A stretch of 13,725 bases of DNA from Streptosporangiaceae bacterium. Lineage in GTDB: Bacteria; Actinomycetota; Actinomycetes; Streptosporangiales; Streptosporangiaceae. The stretch covers positions 1-13,725 of the forward strand of contig JASIGS010000729.1 of NCBI GenBank assembly GCA_030052355.1. Reading direction: 5' to 3'. The translations under genes and the position numbers were made by a program. How positions within the stretch are numbered: position 1 is the stretch's first letter; every line of letters starts with the position of its first letter. The notes under the pieces were generated by a model. That model made no database searches and had not been told where the DNA came from. It saw only the letters and a list, made by a program, of their open reading frames with translations. Shown in pieces: positions 1-8,480 of the stretch.

Positions 1-136
1 CGTTGCTTGACCGGCCCCAGGACACGACGCGCCGGAACAAGTACCTGGCGACCTCGTCCGGCGACAGCCGGCGCTGGCCACGGAAGGTGCACGTGACGCC
101 GTACTCGTTCTCCAGCCCGAAGATCCGCCTGTCCAT
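1..136 (-). CDS. pafA: Pup-protein ligase PafA, N-terminal fragment (cut by window edge)
   Basis: Only the first 45 codons are present and the gene continues off the left edge. The minus-strand reading from the ATG at 136-134 begins [16 protein letters not shown] and goes on [19 protein letters not shown], which is the recognisable PafA N-terminus. PafA uses ATP to join the C-terminal glutamate of deamidated Pup to substrate lysines. It shares a glutamine-synthetase-like fold with Dop, and the early glutamates seen here (E9 and E11 in GLENEYG) correspond to the Mg-ATP-binding glutamates of the family. It is last in the visible proteasome gene run and starts 4 bp after the stop codon of the aldehyde dehydrogenase gene. 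I see no convincing Shine-Dalgarno, so translation is probably coupled to that upstream gene. The identification is firm; integrity of the rest cannot be judged. Confidence 0.93.
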
Positions 137-140
137 CGCG

Positions 141-1601
141 CTACCAGTCGACGGCTATGTACTTGGTCTCGGTGAACTCGAGCAAGCCGTCGTGAGCACC
201 CTCGCGGCCGATGCCGGACTGCTTGACGCCGCCGAACGGTGCTGCCGGATCCGACACCACGCCCCTGTTCACTCCGATCATCCCGGCCTCTAGCGCCTCG
301 GCCACCTGCAGGCAGCGGCGCAGGTCCTGGCTGTACAGGTAGGAGACGAGGCCGTACTCGGTGTTGTTCGCCAGGGCGATCGCCTCGTCCTGGCTGGCGA
401 ACCTGACGATCGGCGCCACTGGTCCGAAGATCTCCTCGGCCAGGATGCCCGCTCCCGCCGGCACGCCGTCGAGCACCGTCGGCTCGTAGAAGTAGCCCTT
501 GCGGTCAGGAGCGTGGCCACCGGTCAGCACGGCCGCGCCGTCCTGCGTCGCGGAATCCACCAGGTCTGCGACCTTGGACCGCGTGTCGGCGTTCACCAGC
601 GGTCCGAGATCGACCCCGTCGTCGAGGCCGGGCCCGACCTTCAGGCCAGCCATCCGCGCCGTCAGCTTGGCGGAGAACTCACCGGCGACCCGCTCGTGCA
701 CGTAGAACCTGTTCGCCGCGGTGCAGGCCTCGCCGCCGTTACGCATCTTCGCCACCATCGCGCCGTCCACCGCGGCATCGATGTCGGCGTCGTCGAAGAC
801 GAGGAAGGGCGCATTGCCGCCGAGTTCCATCGAGCAGTTCGTCACCGTGGTGGCAGCCTGCTTCAGCAGCAGACGGCCAACCTCCGTCGATCCGGTGAAC
901 GACAGCTTGCGTACCCGCGGGTCGGCCAGCATGGCCTCGGTCAGCGGTCCCGACTTGGTGGTCGTCAGCACGTTCACCACACCGTCGGGGACTCCGGCCT
1001 CCGCCAGGATGGCAGCCACCGCGAGCGCGGTCAGCGGCGTCTCCTTGGCCGGCTTGAGCACCACCGTGCAGCCAGCGGCGAGCGCGGGGCCGATCTTGCG
1101 CGTGGCCATCGCGGCCGGGAAGTTCCACGGCGTGATCAGCACGCTGACGCCGACCGGCTGGCGGATCGCCATGATCCGGTTCGTCCCGGCTGGCGCGATG
1201 GTCAGCGAGCCGTCGATCCTGACGGCCTCCTCGGCGTACCAGCGGAAGAACTCCGCCGAGTACAGCGCCTCGCTGCGAGCGTCCCTGAGCGCCTTGCCGT
1301 TCTCCAGCACCATCAGCCTGGCGAGCTGCTCGGATCGCTGGGTCATGAGCTCGAACGCGCGCCGGAGGACTTCCGCGCGCTGCCGGGGCGGCGTCGCTGC
1401 CCACTTCGGCAGCGCCGCCGCGGCCGCGCCTACCGCGTCGAGCGCATCCTCGGGGCTGGCGTCGGCTATTTCGGTGAGCGCGTCCTCGGTCGCCGGGTTG
1501 ATGACCGGCAGCGTGCCGGCCCGTCCGGTCGACCACTGCCCGCCGATGAGCAGCCCGGTGGGCGCGTCGATCCCCGCGAGTGTCGCCAGGTCAGCTGCCA
1601 C
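141..1601 (-). CDS. NAD(P)-dependent aldehyde dehydrogenase, succinate-semialdehyde dehydrogenase-like
   Basis: The 486-residue protein has full ALDH-superfamily length. It should oxidise an aldehyde to its acid with NAD(P)+ in the cytoplasm. Visible motifs are PWNFP with oxyanion-hole N160, KPAKETP with cofactor-binding K183, FTGSTEVG (235-242), MELGGNAP with general base E259, [10 protein letters not shown] with nucleophile C293, and EEIFGPV with E390. All catalytic residues are intact. The overall look is that of GabD/SSADH-type enzymes (GABA or polyamine breakdown), but the substrate cannot be fixed from motifs alone. The start is a GTG at 1601-1599, chosen because AGGAGGAG (1605-1612) lies just upstream. 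It sits 80 bp after prcA and 4 bp before pafA, all on one strand, so co-transcription with proteasome genes is likely. An ALDH here is not part of the canonical Pup-proteasome operon as I know it. Confidence 0.9.
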
Positions 1602-1623
1602 GTTCTCCTCCTGCCATCGGGGT

Positions 1624-1637
1624 CCGGGGTGCCCCGG
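1624..1637 (-). other. GC hairpin in the prcA-aldehyde dehydrogenase gap
   Basis: The palindrome CCGGGGTGCCCCGG can form a compact stem of 5-6 G:C pairs in the transcript, between the prcA stop and the aldehyde dehydrogenase Shine-Dalgarno. No U-tract follows it, so it is not a classic terminator. It may be a partial attenuator or an mRNA-processing or stability element separating the core-subunit genes from the downstream pair. Function is inferred only. Confidence 0.35.
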
Positions 1638-1681
1638 GCCGATGCAATCTCGACACTACCAACGCGCCGCAATGCCCAGCG

Positions 1682-2455
1682 CTATCCGGAACCCTCGGCC
1701 TCCGGCGCGCTCCCGTTGCCGCTCGGGGCCGCGGTGCCGTCGTCCCCGGGTGCCGGTTTTGCCTCCTCCAGCAGCGTCTCCAGGCGCGGCCCCACGAGCC
1801 GACGAAATGCCCGGTGTGTCCGGCTACGGTCGAGCAGCGCCGCCTCAAGCTGGTCAGCCGTGAAGGCTTCTGAGCCGTTGCCATCGCCCTGGCCGGCCAG
1901 CGACGCGATCGTTACCCGCATCGCCTCGACCAGCGACATGGACGGGGAGTAACGCTCCTTGAGCACCGCCGCGACCCGGTCCGCCGGGCCGCCCATGACC
2001 ACGAAGCCGTGTTCCTCGGCGACCGAGCCCTCGAATGTGATCCGGTACAGCTGGTCGTCGTCGACAGTCGCGCCGACCTCGGCGACCACGATCTCGACCT
2101 CGTACGGCTTGCTGCTGTCGGTGAACAGGGCACCAAGCAGCTGCGCGTACCAGTCGGCCAGGCCTCGCGCGGTGACATCGCGGCGGTCGTAGGTGAACCC
2201 GGTCAGGTCTGCCTGCCGGACACCGGCCTTGCGCAGGGTCTCGAACTCGTTGTAGCGGCCGACGGCGGCGAAGGCGATCCGGTCGTAGAGCTCACTGAAC
2301 TTGCGCAGCGCCCGGTACGCGTTCGGCGCGACCAGCAGGATGCCGGCGTCGCAGCTGATCACGACGCCACTGCGGATCTGCGCGATGCGCTTGCGCGCGT
2401 AGTCCGACTTATCTTTCATCACCTGTTCAGGTGAGACGTAGAACGGCATCGACAC
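1682..2455 (-). CDS. prcA: 20S proteasome alpha subunit PrcA
   Basis: This 257-residue protein forms the outer alpha rings of the bacterial 20S core, gating entry and docking the Mpa/ARC ATPase. The N-terminus MSMPFYVSPEQVMKDKSDYARK matches the gate-forming start of PrcA (MSFPYFISPEQAM in M. tuberculosis). Later landmarks are SELYDRIAFAAVGRYNEF, YDRRDVT, KPYEVEIVVAEVG and HGFVVMGG. There is no catalytic Thr, as expected for alpha subunits. The C-terminal ~25 residues are a low-complexity Gly/Ser/Ala/Pro/acidic tail of the kind actinobacterial alpha subunits carry. The GTG at 2455 is preferred over the in-frame ATG at 2449 because it aligns with the known MSFP start and lies 8 nt from AAGGAAG, against 14 nt for the ATG. 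It follows prcB by 41 bp in the same operon. Confidence 0.96.
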   Translation of the reverse strand: MSMPFYVSPEQVMKDKSDYARKRIAQIRSGVVISCDAGILLVAPNAYRALRKFSELYDRIAFAAVGRYNEFETLRKAGVRQADLTGFTYDRRDVTARGLADWYAQLLGALFTDSSKPYEVEIVVAEVGATVDDDQLYRITFEGSVAEEHGFVVMGGPADRVAAVLKERYSPSMSLVEAMRVTIASLAGQGDGNGSEAFTADQLEAALLDRSRTHRAFRRLVGPRLETLLEEAKPAPGDDGTAAPSGNGSAPEAEGSG

Positions 2456-2463
2456 CGCAGGCG

Positions 2464-2470
2464 CTTCCTT
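2464..2470 (-). promoter_or_regulatory. Ribosome binding site of prcA (decides the start)
   Basis: AAGGAAG lies 8 nt upstream of GTG 2455 and 14 nt upstream of ATG 2449. The spacing supports initiation at the GTG, giving the six-nucleotide-longer N-terminus. This matters because the PrcA N-terminus forms the gate. Confidence 0.6.
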
Positions 2471-2496
2471 ACCTCAAGTGGGGGCGGGGACCAAGC

Positions 2497-3372
2497 TCAG
2501 GATGTGGCCGGCCGGAGCGGGGCCGCCGGGCCGTCGGGCAGCTGCATGCGCTCGGCCACGACAGCTTCCGCGTACTGGCCGGCCTCCTCGTCGGTCAGCC
2601 GGTGGTAGCCGTCGGCGGTGACCGTAGCGACCACCGGGTAGATGCGGCGCGAGGTGTCAGGACCTCCCGTGGCCGAGTCGTCGTCGGCCGCGTCGTACAG
2701 CGCCTGCATCATCAAGAGCACCGCGTCCTGCACGCTCATGCCGTCGCGGTACAGCTTCTTCAGCGAGCCGCGGGCGAACACCGACCCCGATCCGACGGTA
2801 AAGAACCGCTGCTCCTCGTACTTGCCGCCGGTCGGGTCGAAGCTGTAAATGCGGCTCTGCCCGGTGTGCTCGTCGTAGCCGGCCAGCAGCGGGACGGCGA
2901 CTAGGCCCTGCATCGCAGCACCCAGGTTCGCGCGGACGAGCCCGGCCAGCCGGTTTGCCTTGCCCTCGAGCGACAGCGACCTGCCTTCGAGCTTCTCGTA
3001 GTGCTCAAGCTCGACCTGGAACAGCCGCACCAGCTCAACGCCGATCCCGGCCGCGCCGGTGATCCCGACGCAGGTGAACTCGTCGCCGGAAAACACCTTC
3101 TCCATGTCGCGCTGGGCGATCAAGTTGCCCGCGGTAGCACGCCTGTCGCCAGCCATCACGACGCCGTCGGCGTACACCGCCGTGACGATCGTGGTGCCGT
3201 GCGCCACGTCGGGCGCACCGCCGCCGGCGGTCAGGCCGTGCCCGGCCGCTGCCTCGTGCCGGGCCCGCGGCAGCAGCTCGGGGGCAGCCACCGTGAGGAA
3301 GTCGGCGAACGACGACGACCCGGCCGCGAGGTAGGCCGCGTGCCATCGTGCCTGAGGTTCGATCCCACCCAC
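2497..3372 (-). CDS. prcB: 20S proteasome beta subunit PrcB (threonine protease precursor)
   Basis: This is the catalytic beta subunit, made with an N-terminal propeptide that is removed autocatalytically at the HG|TTIV junction. With the start chosen here the protein is 291 residues with a 59-residue propeptide, and the mature nucleophile is T60. In mature numbering Thr1, Asp17 (in MAGDRR) and Lys33 (in MEKVF) are all present, as is the family signature [16 protein letters not shown]. So it should be active. The open frame continues upstream to a GTG at 3465, but the GTG at 3372 is preferred. It has GGAAGGA 7 nt upstream and gives [10 protein letters not shown]...GSSSFADFL, the length and layout I remember for Streptomyces PrcB. 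Neither upstream candidate (3465, 3420) has a Shine-Dalgarno. Pup lies 168 bp upstream and prcA 41 bp downstream. Confidence 0.95.
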   Translation of the reverse strand: MGGIEPQARWHAAYLAAGSSSFADFLTVAAPELLPRARHEAAAGHGLTAGGGAPDVAHGTTIVTAVYADGVVMAGDRRATAGNLIAQRDMEKVFSGDEFTCVGITGAAGIGVELVRLFQVELEHYEKLEGRSLSLEGKANRLAGLVRANLGAAMQGLVAVPLLAGYDEHTGQSRIYSFDPTGGKYEEQRFFTVGSGSVFARGSLKKLYRDGMSVQDAVLLMMQALYDAADDDSATGGPDTSRRIYPVVATVTADGYHRLTDEEAGQYAEAVVAERMQLPDGPAAPLRPATS

Positions 3373-3379
3373 CGCAAAG

Positions 3380-3386
3380 TCCTTCC
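3380..3386 (-). promoter_or_regulatory. Ribosome binding site of prcB (decides the start)
   Basis: GGAAGGA lies 7 nt before the GTG at 3372. It is the only plausible Shine-Dalgarno near any of the in-frame starts and argues against the longer forms beginning at 3465, 3420 or 3411. Confidence 0.65.
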
Positions 3387-3540
3387 GGTCATCCACGGCT
3401 ACATCGACCATCAACCGCATGCGCCGACGGAACACAGTCGCTCCGGGCGCCTCGTTCCCAGGCACAACCGCCTGGCGCTACCGACCCTAGCCACTCGCGG
3501 CCGACCGCACACACCTGGCGTGGCCAGCCAGCAGCGTGGC

Positions 3541-3750
3541 TTACTGCCCGCCCTTCTGCACGTACGACCTGACGAACTCCTCGGCGTTCTCCTCGAGGAC
3601 CTCGTCGATCTCGTCCAGGATTGCGTCCACGTCGTCGGTGAGCTTGTCTTGCCGCTCCCGGACCTCGTCGGTCTCCTGCTGGACGGCCTCGTCCTCGTCC
3701 TCGGTACGCCGTTGAGTCTGCCGTTGACCGCCGGTGTCCTTCGTCGCCAT
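3541..3750 (-). CDS. pup: Prokaryotic ubiquitin-like protein Pup
   Basis: This 69-residue protein tags substrates for proteasomal degradation. The C-terminal half (DDVDAILDEIDEVLEEN then AEEFVRSYVQKGGQ) is the diagnostic Pup segment that binds the Mpa coiled coils. It ends in Gly-Gly-Gln, so it must be deamidated by Dop before PafA can ligate it. K66 sits in YVQKGGQ. The N-terminal half is charged, Gln-rich and probably disordered, suited to threading into the Mpa pore; this protein is slightly longer than the 64-residue mycobacterial form. The ATG at 3750 has GGAGG (3757-3761) 6 nt upstream. The open frame extends upstream to 3831, but that extension is unlike Pup and lacks a ribosome site. 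A weak 5-bp hairpin (3515-3531) follows the stop by about 9 nt. Confidence 0.97.
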   Translation of the reverse strand: MATKDTGGQRQTQRRTEDEDEAVQQETDEVRERQDKLTDDVDAILDEIDEVLEENAEEFVRSYVQKGGQ

Positions 3751-3790
3751 CTCAAACCTCCGTGCTCCGCGGTGACCCCTCGGTCTCAAC

Positions 3791-3820
3791 GCTATCCTCG
3801 CCTGCCGGTGCGGCGTCCAA
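3791..3820 (-). promoter_or_regulatory. Possible promoter for pup-prcB-prcA
   Basis: On the minus strand TTGGAC (3820-3815) and GATAGC (3796-3791) are separated by 18 bp, a weak fit to an actinobacterial housekeeping promoter. Transcription would start near 3784, about 34 nt before the pup ATG. A small inverted repeat, GTCCA-N4-TGGAC (3815-3828), overlaps the -35 box. The -10 is poor, so this is tentative. Confidence 0.25.
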
Positions 3821-3934
3821 CCCTGGACCACAGCATCGGTATCACGCCGTGACGCTCGCGGCCAGGATAAACACAGCGGGGCGAGTTCTGCCTAGGGCGA
3901 TCGTGGGAAAATTTGCAGCAAACGCCAGCTATAT

Positions 3935-3954
3935 GGCAATAAGCCGGTATTGCC
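3935..3954 (-). other. Hairpin after dop in an A/T-richer gap
   Basis: GGCAATA and TATTGCC form a perfect 7-bp stem with a 6-base loop, starting 17 nt after the dop stop codon. Flanking sequence (about 3900-3955) is visibly richer in A/T than the rest of the window. No run of U follows, so it is not a textbook terminator. It may attenuate or process the transcript between dop and the highly expressed pup gene, or be a protein-binding site. Confidence 0.4.
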
Positions 3955-3970
3955 CGGAGGCGACCGCCCG

Positions 3971-5488
3971 TTAGTCCTGACCGGTAAGGGCGGCCACCAG
4001 CTCGCCCGCCGTCTCGCACCGGTCGAGCAGCTCGCCGACGTGCGCGCGGGTACCACGCAGCGGCTCCAGGGTGGGCACCCGCTGCAGCGACTCCCTGCTG
4101 GGGATGTCGAAGATGACCGAGTCCCACGAGGCCGCGGCGACCGCATCCGGGTACTTGCGCAGGCACCGGCCGCGGAAGTACGCCCTGGTGTCCTCCGGCG
4201 GGTCGTCCTTCGCGGCCAGCACGTCCTCCTCGCGGGTCAGCCGGACCATCCGGCCACGCTCGGCGAGCCGGTTGTACAGGCCCTTCTCGAGGCGGACGTC
4301 GGAGTACTGCAGGTCGACGAGCTGCAGCCGGGGATGGCTCCACGACAGGCCGTCCCTGGACCGGTAGCCCTCCAGGATCTCGAGCTTGGCTACCCAGTCG
4401 AGCTCGCGCGAGGTCAGCATCGGGTCGTCGGCGAGGCGCGTGAGCACGCTCTCCCACCGGGCCAGCACGTCGGCCGTGACGTCGTCGACATCCGCGCCGT
4501 ATTTGTCCTCGCTGTACTTGCGCGCCAGTTCCAGGTACTCCATCTGCAACTGGACGGCCGTCATCTTCCGGCCGTCCCGCAGCGAGATCAGATGACGCAG
4601 CGAGGGGTCGTGGGACACCGCCCTGAGCTCTGCCACCGGTGACTCGATGCCCAGGTCGGTAGCGAGGAACCGGTCCTCGATCATGGCGAGCACGAGTGCG
4701 GTGCTGCCGAGCTTGAGGTAGGTGGACACCTCGCTCATGTTCGCGTCGCCGATGATCACGTGCAGCCGCCGGTACTTGTCCGGATCGGCGTGCGGCTCAT
4801 CCCTGGTGTTGATGATCGGCCGCTTCAGCGTCGTCTCCAGGCCGACCTCGACCTCGAAGAAATCGGCTCGCTGGCTGATCTGGAAGCCCTCTTCCCGGCC
4901 GTCGGCACCGCGGCCAACCCGGCCCGCGCCGCACACCACCTGCCGCGACACGAAGAACGGCGTCAGGTGCCTGACGATGTCGGCGAACGGCGTCGCGCGG
5001 TTCATCAGGTAGTTCTCGTGGCAACCGTAGGAGGCGCCCTTGTTGTCAGTGTTGTTCTTGTAGAGCTGGATGGCCGGGCCGCCGGGCAGCGCGGCCGCCC
5101 GCGCCGCGGCTTCGGCCATCACCCGCTCACCGGCCTTGTCCCAGGTGACCGCGTCCCGCGGGTTCGTGCACTCGGGCGCGGAGTACTCAGGGTGCGCGTG
5201 ATCCACGTAGAGCCTCGCGCCGTTGGTCAAGATCACGTTGGCCAGGCCGAGATCCTCGTCGGTGAGCTGTGAGGCGTCCGCCGCTTCCGCGGCCAGGTCG
5301 AAGCCCCTGGCGTCGCGGAGCGGGTTCTCCTCCTCGAAGTCCCAGCGCGCCCGGCGGACCCTGGCGGCGGTCGCCGCCTGGTAGGCGTTGACCACCTGGG
5401 AGGAGCTCACCATGGCGTTCACGCCCGGCTGTCCGGGCACGGAGATGCCGTATTCGGTCTCGATGCCCATGACACGGCGAGCGCTCAT
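3971..5488 (-). CDS. dop: Deamidase/depupylase of Pup (Dop)
   Basis: This 505-residue enzyme of the PafA/Dop family (glutamine-synthetase-like fold, ATP as cofactor) converts Pup-Gln to Pup-Glu and also removes Pup from substrates. The N-terminus [16 protein letters not shown] carries the Mg-ATP glutamates E10 and E12. The segment [18 protein letters not shown] precedes the Dop-specific loop region (about 50-80). D96 in [11 protein letters not shown] is the family's nucleophile/catalytic Asp. Further landmarks are [35 protein letters not shown] and [13 protein letters not shown]. The length is normal. The ATG at 5488 lacks a Shine-Dalgarno but has TAGGCT exactly 7 nt upstream, suggesting a leaderless mRNA and its own promoter. 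mpa lies 94 bp upstream and pup 220 bp downstream. Confidence 0.97.
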   Translation of the reverse strand: MSARRVMGIETEYGISVPGQPGVNAMVSSSQVVNAYQAATAARVRRARWDFEEENPLRDARGFDLAAEAADASQLTDEDLGLANVILTNGARLYVDHAHPEYSAPECTNPRDAVTWDKAGERVMAEAAARAAALPGGPAIQLYKNNTDNKGASYGCHENYLMNRATPFADIVRHLTPFFVSRQVVCGAGRVGRGADGREEGFQISQRADFFEVEVGLETTLKRPIINTRDEPHADPDKYRRLHVIIGDANMSEVSTYLKLGSTALVLAMIEDRFLATDLGIESPVAELRAVSHDPSLRHLISLRDGRKMTAVQLQMEYLELARKYSEDKYGADVDDVTADVLARWESVLTRLADDPMLTSRELDWVAKLEILEGYRSRDGLSWSHPRLQLVDLQYSDVRLEKGLYNRLAERGRMVRLTREEDVLAAKDDPPEDTRAYFRGRCLRKYPDAVAAASWDSVIFDIPSRESLQRVPTLEPLRGTRAHVGELLDRCETAGELVAALTGQD

Positions 5489-5494
5489 GCCTAA

Positions 5495-5553
5495 GAGCCT
5501 AATGCCGCATCGTCGCGAGGCGTCACGCCGCGCCTGGTTCGGTCCTTAGGCTC
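5495..5553. repeat. Inverted repeat in the mpa-dop gap (GAGCCTAA/TTAGGCTC)
   Basis: GAGCCTAA (5495-5502) and TTAGGCTC (5546-5553) are a perfect 8-bp inverted pair 43 bp apart. A further GCCTAA (5489-5494) abuts the dop start, so the TTAGGC word occurs twice in tandem on the coding strand. Between the arms, GGCG-TGA-CGCC makes a small inner stem. The right arm overlaps the predicted dop -10 box. It could be a paired operator or a terminator-like fold in mpa read-through transcripts. Confidence 0.45.
5496..5526 (-). promoter_or_regulatory. Predicted leaderless promoter of dop
   Basis: TAGGCT (5501-5496) fits the actinobacterial -10 consensus TANNNT, with 7 nt (CTTAGGC) to the ATG, placing the transcription start on or next to the start codon. 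A possible -35, GTGACG (5526-5521), lies 19 bp further upstream. The absence of any Shine-Dalgarno agrees with this. The -10 also lies inside one arm of an inverted repeat. Confidence 0.5.
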
Positions 5554-5566
5554 AGCGGTTACCTGG

Positions 5567-5574
5567 GTTGCAAC
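5567..5574. repeat. Short palindrome GTTGCAAC after mpa
   Basis: The perfect 8-bp palindrome GTTGCAAC lies within GGGTTGCAACTCCC about 10 bp downstream of the mpa stop. On the minus strand TTGCAA could alternatively serve as a -35 element. No function can be assigned; it may be chance. Confidence 0.2.
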
Positions 5575-5582
5575 TCCCGCGG

Positions 5583-7388
5583 CTACAGGTACTGGCCGGT
5601 GTTGGACACGGTGTCGATCGACCTGCCCGCCTCGGTCCCGCTCTTGCCCGAGATCAGCGTGCGGATGTAGACGATGCGCTCGCCCTTCTTCCCGGAGATG
5701 CGCGCCCAGTCGTCGGGGTTGGTCGTGTTCGGCAGGTCCTCGTTCTCCTTGAACTCGTCGATGCAGGCGCTCAGCAGGTGCGAGACACGCAGGCCCTTCT
5801 GCCCGGTGTCCAGGAACTCCTTGATGGCCATCTTCTTGGCCCGGTCGACGATGTTCTGGATCATGGCGCCGGAGTTGAAGTCACGGAAGTACAGCACTTC
5901 CTTGTCACCGTTGGCGTAGGTGACCTCGAGGAACTTGTTCTCCTCGGTCTCGGTGTACATCCGCTCGGTGACGCGCTGGATCATCTCCGCCACCGTCGCG
6001 TCCTTGTTGCCGCCGTGCTCGGCAAGGTCGTCCGGGTGCAGCGGCAGTTCGGGCAGCAGGTACTTGGAGAAGATGTCCCTGGCCGCCTCGGCGTCCGGGC
6101 GCTCGATCTTGATCTTCACGTCGAGCCTGCCCGGCCGGAGGATGGCCGGGTCGATCATGTCCTCGCGGTTCGAGGCGCCGATCACGATGACGTTCTCCAG
6201 GCCCTCGACGCCGTCGATCTCGCTGAGCAGCTGCGGAACTATCGTGTTCTCCACGTCGCTGGACACACCGGATCCGCGGGTGCGGAAGATGGAGTCCATC
6301 TCGTCGAAGAAAACGATCACCGGCATTCCCTCGCTGGCCTTCTCCCTGGCCCGCTGGAAGACCAGCCGGATGTGCCGCTCGGTCTCGCCGACGTACTTGT
6401 TCAGCAGCTCCGGGCCCTTGATGTTGAGGAAGTAGCTCTTCCGCTCCTTGGCCGGGGTTTCGCCATTGGCGTCCTGCTGCCCGTCGGCATCCGCGGCGCC
6501 GCGGGCCGCCACCTGCTTGGCCAGCGAGTTCGCCACCGCCTTGGCGATGAGGGTCTTGCCGCAGCCGGGCGGGCCGTACAGCAGGACGCCCTTGGGCGGC
6601 CGGAGCTTGTGCTCCTTGAACAGGTCAGAGTGCAGGTACGGCAGTTCGATCGCGTCGCGGATCTGCTCGATCTGCTGGGAAAGGCCGCCGATCTCCAGGT
6701 AGGTGATGTCGGGCACTTCCTCCAGGATCAGCTCCTCGACTTCAGCCTTGGGTATCCGCTCGTAGACGTAGCCGGACCGGGGCTCGAACAGCAGCGAGTC
6801 GCCGGAGCGCAGCGTGTTGCCGAGCAGCGGCTCGGCGATCCGCGCCACCCGCTCCTCGTCAGCGTGCGAGATGACGAGCACCCGGTCGCCGCCGTCCAGG
6901 AGCTCCTTGAGCATGACGACCTCGCCGATCGTCTCGTAGCCCTGCGCGATCACCACGTTCAGTGCCTCGTTGAGCACGACCTCCTGGCCGGGCCGCAGCT
7001 CGGCAAGCTCGACGCTCGGGCTCACGCTCACCCGCATCTTCCGTCCGCCGGTGAACACGTCGGCGGTGCCGTCCTCGGCTGCCTGCAGGAACACGCCGAA
7101 GCCGCTGGGCGGCTGGGCGAGCCGGTCGACCTCTTCCTTCAGCGCGATGATCTGGTCGCGGGCTTCGCGCAAGGTGCCGGCCAGCCGCTCGTTCTGGCTC
7201 GTGACCGCGGAGATGCTCGCCTCGGCTTCACGTAGCCGCTGCTCCAGCAGATGGGTCTGCCGCGGCGAGTCCGCCAGACGGCTGCGCAGAGCCGCTACTT
7301 CCTCTTCGAGGAAGGAGATCTGCGTGGTCAGGACCTTGACCTCGTCCTCGTGCCGTGCCGAGTGGATGCTGTCGTCACGAGAGGCCAT
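5583..7388 (-). CDS. mpa/arc: Proteasome-associated AAA+ ATPase Mpa/ARC
   Basis: The 601-residue unfoldase ring recognises pupylated proteins and threads them into the 20S core. In order: an N-terminal coiled coil (about 12-92) that binds Pup; OB-type interdomain region (about 96-235); AAA+ module with Walker A GPPGCGKT (272-279), pore-loop residues KYVG (331-334), Walker [10 protein letters not shown] (357-365) and arginine-finger segment LRPGRLD (417-423). The extreme C-terminus GQYL is the docking motif that inserts into PrcA pockets. A low-complexity stretch around 294-316 (Gly/Ala/Asp/Gln) appears expanded by about ten residues relative to the Streptomyces ARC I remember. The ATG at 7388 gives MASRDD, matching family starts, with AGGAGG (7400-7405) upstream at a long 11-nt spacing. 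An in-frame GTG at 7397 is too close to that site. It heads the proteasome gene run. Confidence 0.97.
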   Translation of the reverse strand: MASRDDSIHSARHEDEVKVLTTQISFLEEEVAALRSRLADSPRQTHLLEQRLREAEASISAVTSQNERLAGTLREARDQIIALKEEVDRLAQPPSGFGVFLQAAEDGTADVFTGGRKMRVSVSPSVELAELRPGQEVVLNEALNVVIAQGYETIGEVVMLKELLDGGDRVLVISHADEERVARIAEPLLGNTLRSGDSLLFEPRSGYVYERIPKAEVEELILEEVPDITYLEIGGLSQQIEQIRDAIELPYLHSDLFKEHKLRPPKGVLLYGPPGCGKTLIAKAVANSLAKQVAARGAADADGQQDANGETPAKERKSYFLNIKGPELLNKYVGETERHIRLVFQRAREKASEGMPVIVFFDEMDSIFRTRGSGVSSDVENTIVPQLLSEIDGVEGLENVIVIGASNREDMIDPAILRPGRLDVKIKIERPDAEAARDIFSKYLLPELPLHPDDLAEHGGNKDATVAEMIQRVTERMYTETEENKFLEVTYANGDKEVLYFRDFNSGAMIQNIVDRAKKMAIKEFLDTGQKGLRVSHLLSACIDEFKENEDLPNTTNPDDWARISGKKGERIVYIRTLISGKSGTEAGRSIDTVSNTGQYL

Positions 7389-7423
7389 GCCCCTCACCCC
7401 CTCCTGAGAGCCGAGTTACTTAG

Positions 7424-7451
7424 ACCCTACCTATCCAAGGTCGTTTCGTAA
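7424..7451 (-). promoter_or_regulatory. Possible mpa promoter
   Basis: TTACGA (7451-7446), a 16-bp spacer and TAGGGT (7429-7424) fit an actinobacterial -35/-10 pair. Transcription would begin near 7417, giving a leader of about 30 nt that contains the AGGAGG ribosome site. The -35 overlaps one arm of the TCGTAAC/GTTACGA inverted repeat. Confidence 0.35.
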
Positions 7452-7489
7452 CCCAGCGGCAGGTCCCGACTAGGCATTCTGCGTTACGA
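7446..7489. repeat. Inverted repeat TCGTAAC/GTTACGA upstream of mpa
   Basis: TCGTAAC (7446-7452) and GTTACGA (7483-7489) form a perfect 7-bp inverted pair 30 bp apart in the trmI-mpa gap. The mpa-proximal arm overlaps the proposed -35. The spacing is about four helical turns centre to centre, which would suit a looped or dimer-of-dimers regulator, but no known operator is recognised. Confidence 0.3.
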
Positions 7490-7499
7490 TCCGGAAAAC

Positions 7500-8480
<981 letters not shown>

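Noticed and set aside
3..293. A plus-strand open frame of 96 codons at the left edge
   Set aside because: It covers the pafA start and the ALDH end in antisense. The minus strand there reads the conserved PafA N-terminus.
513..1952. Long plus-strand open frames (479 and 380 codons) opposite the aldehyde dehydrogenase
   Set aside because: They are antisense shadows of a clear ALDH gene. The translations are Arg/Ala/His-rich with no domain, as expected from the GC-rich complement.
3515..3531. Hairpin CTGGC-N7-GCCAG just after pup as a terminator
   Set aside because: The stem is only 5 bp with no T-run, and prcB follows on the same strand. It is too weak to list as a terminator.
3751..3831. 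An N-terminal extension of Pup to 3831
   Set aside because: The extension is Arg-rich and unlike Pup, and it removes the good GGAGG spacing at ATG 3750.
3792..4457. A minus-strand open frame of 221 codons overlapping the dop 3' end in another frame
   Set aside because: The composition is Arg/Pro/Gly-rich and it overlaps conserved dop coding sequence. It has no family resemblance.
5568..7235. A 555-codon plus-strand open frame opposite mpa
   Set aside because: It lies antisense to the unmistakable Mpa/ARC gene, has a His/Asp/Leu-rich shadow composition, and has no ribosome site or recognisable motif.
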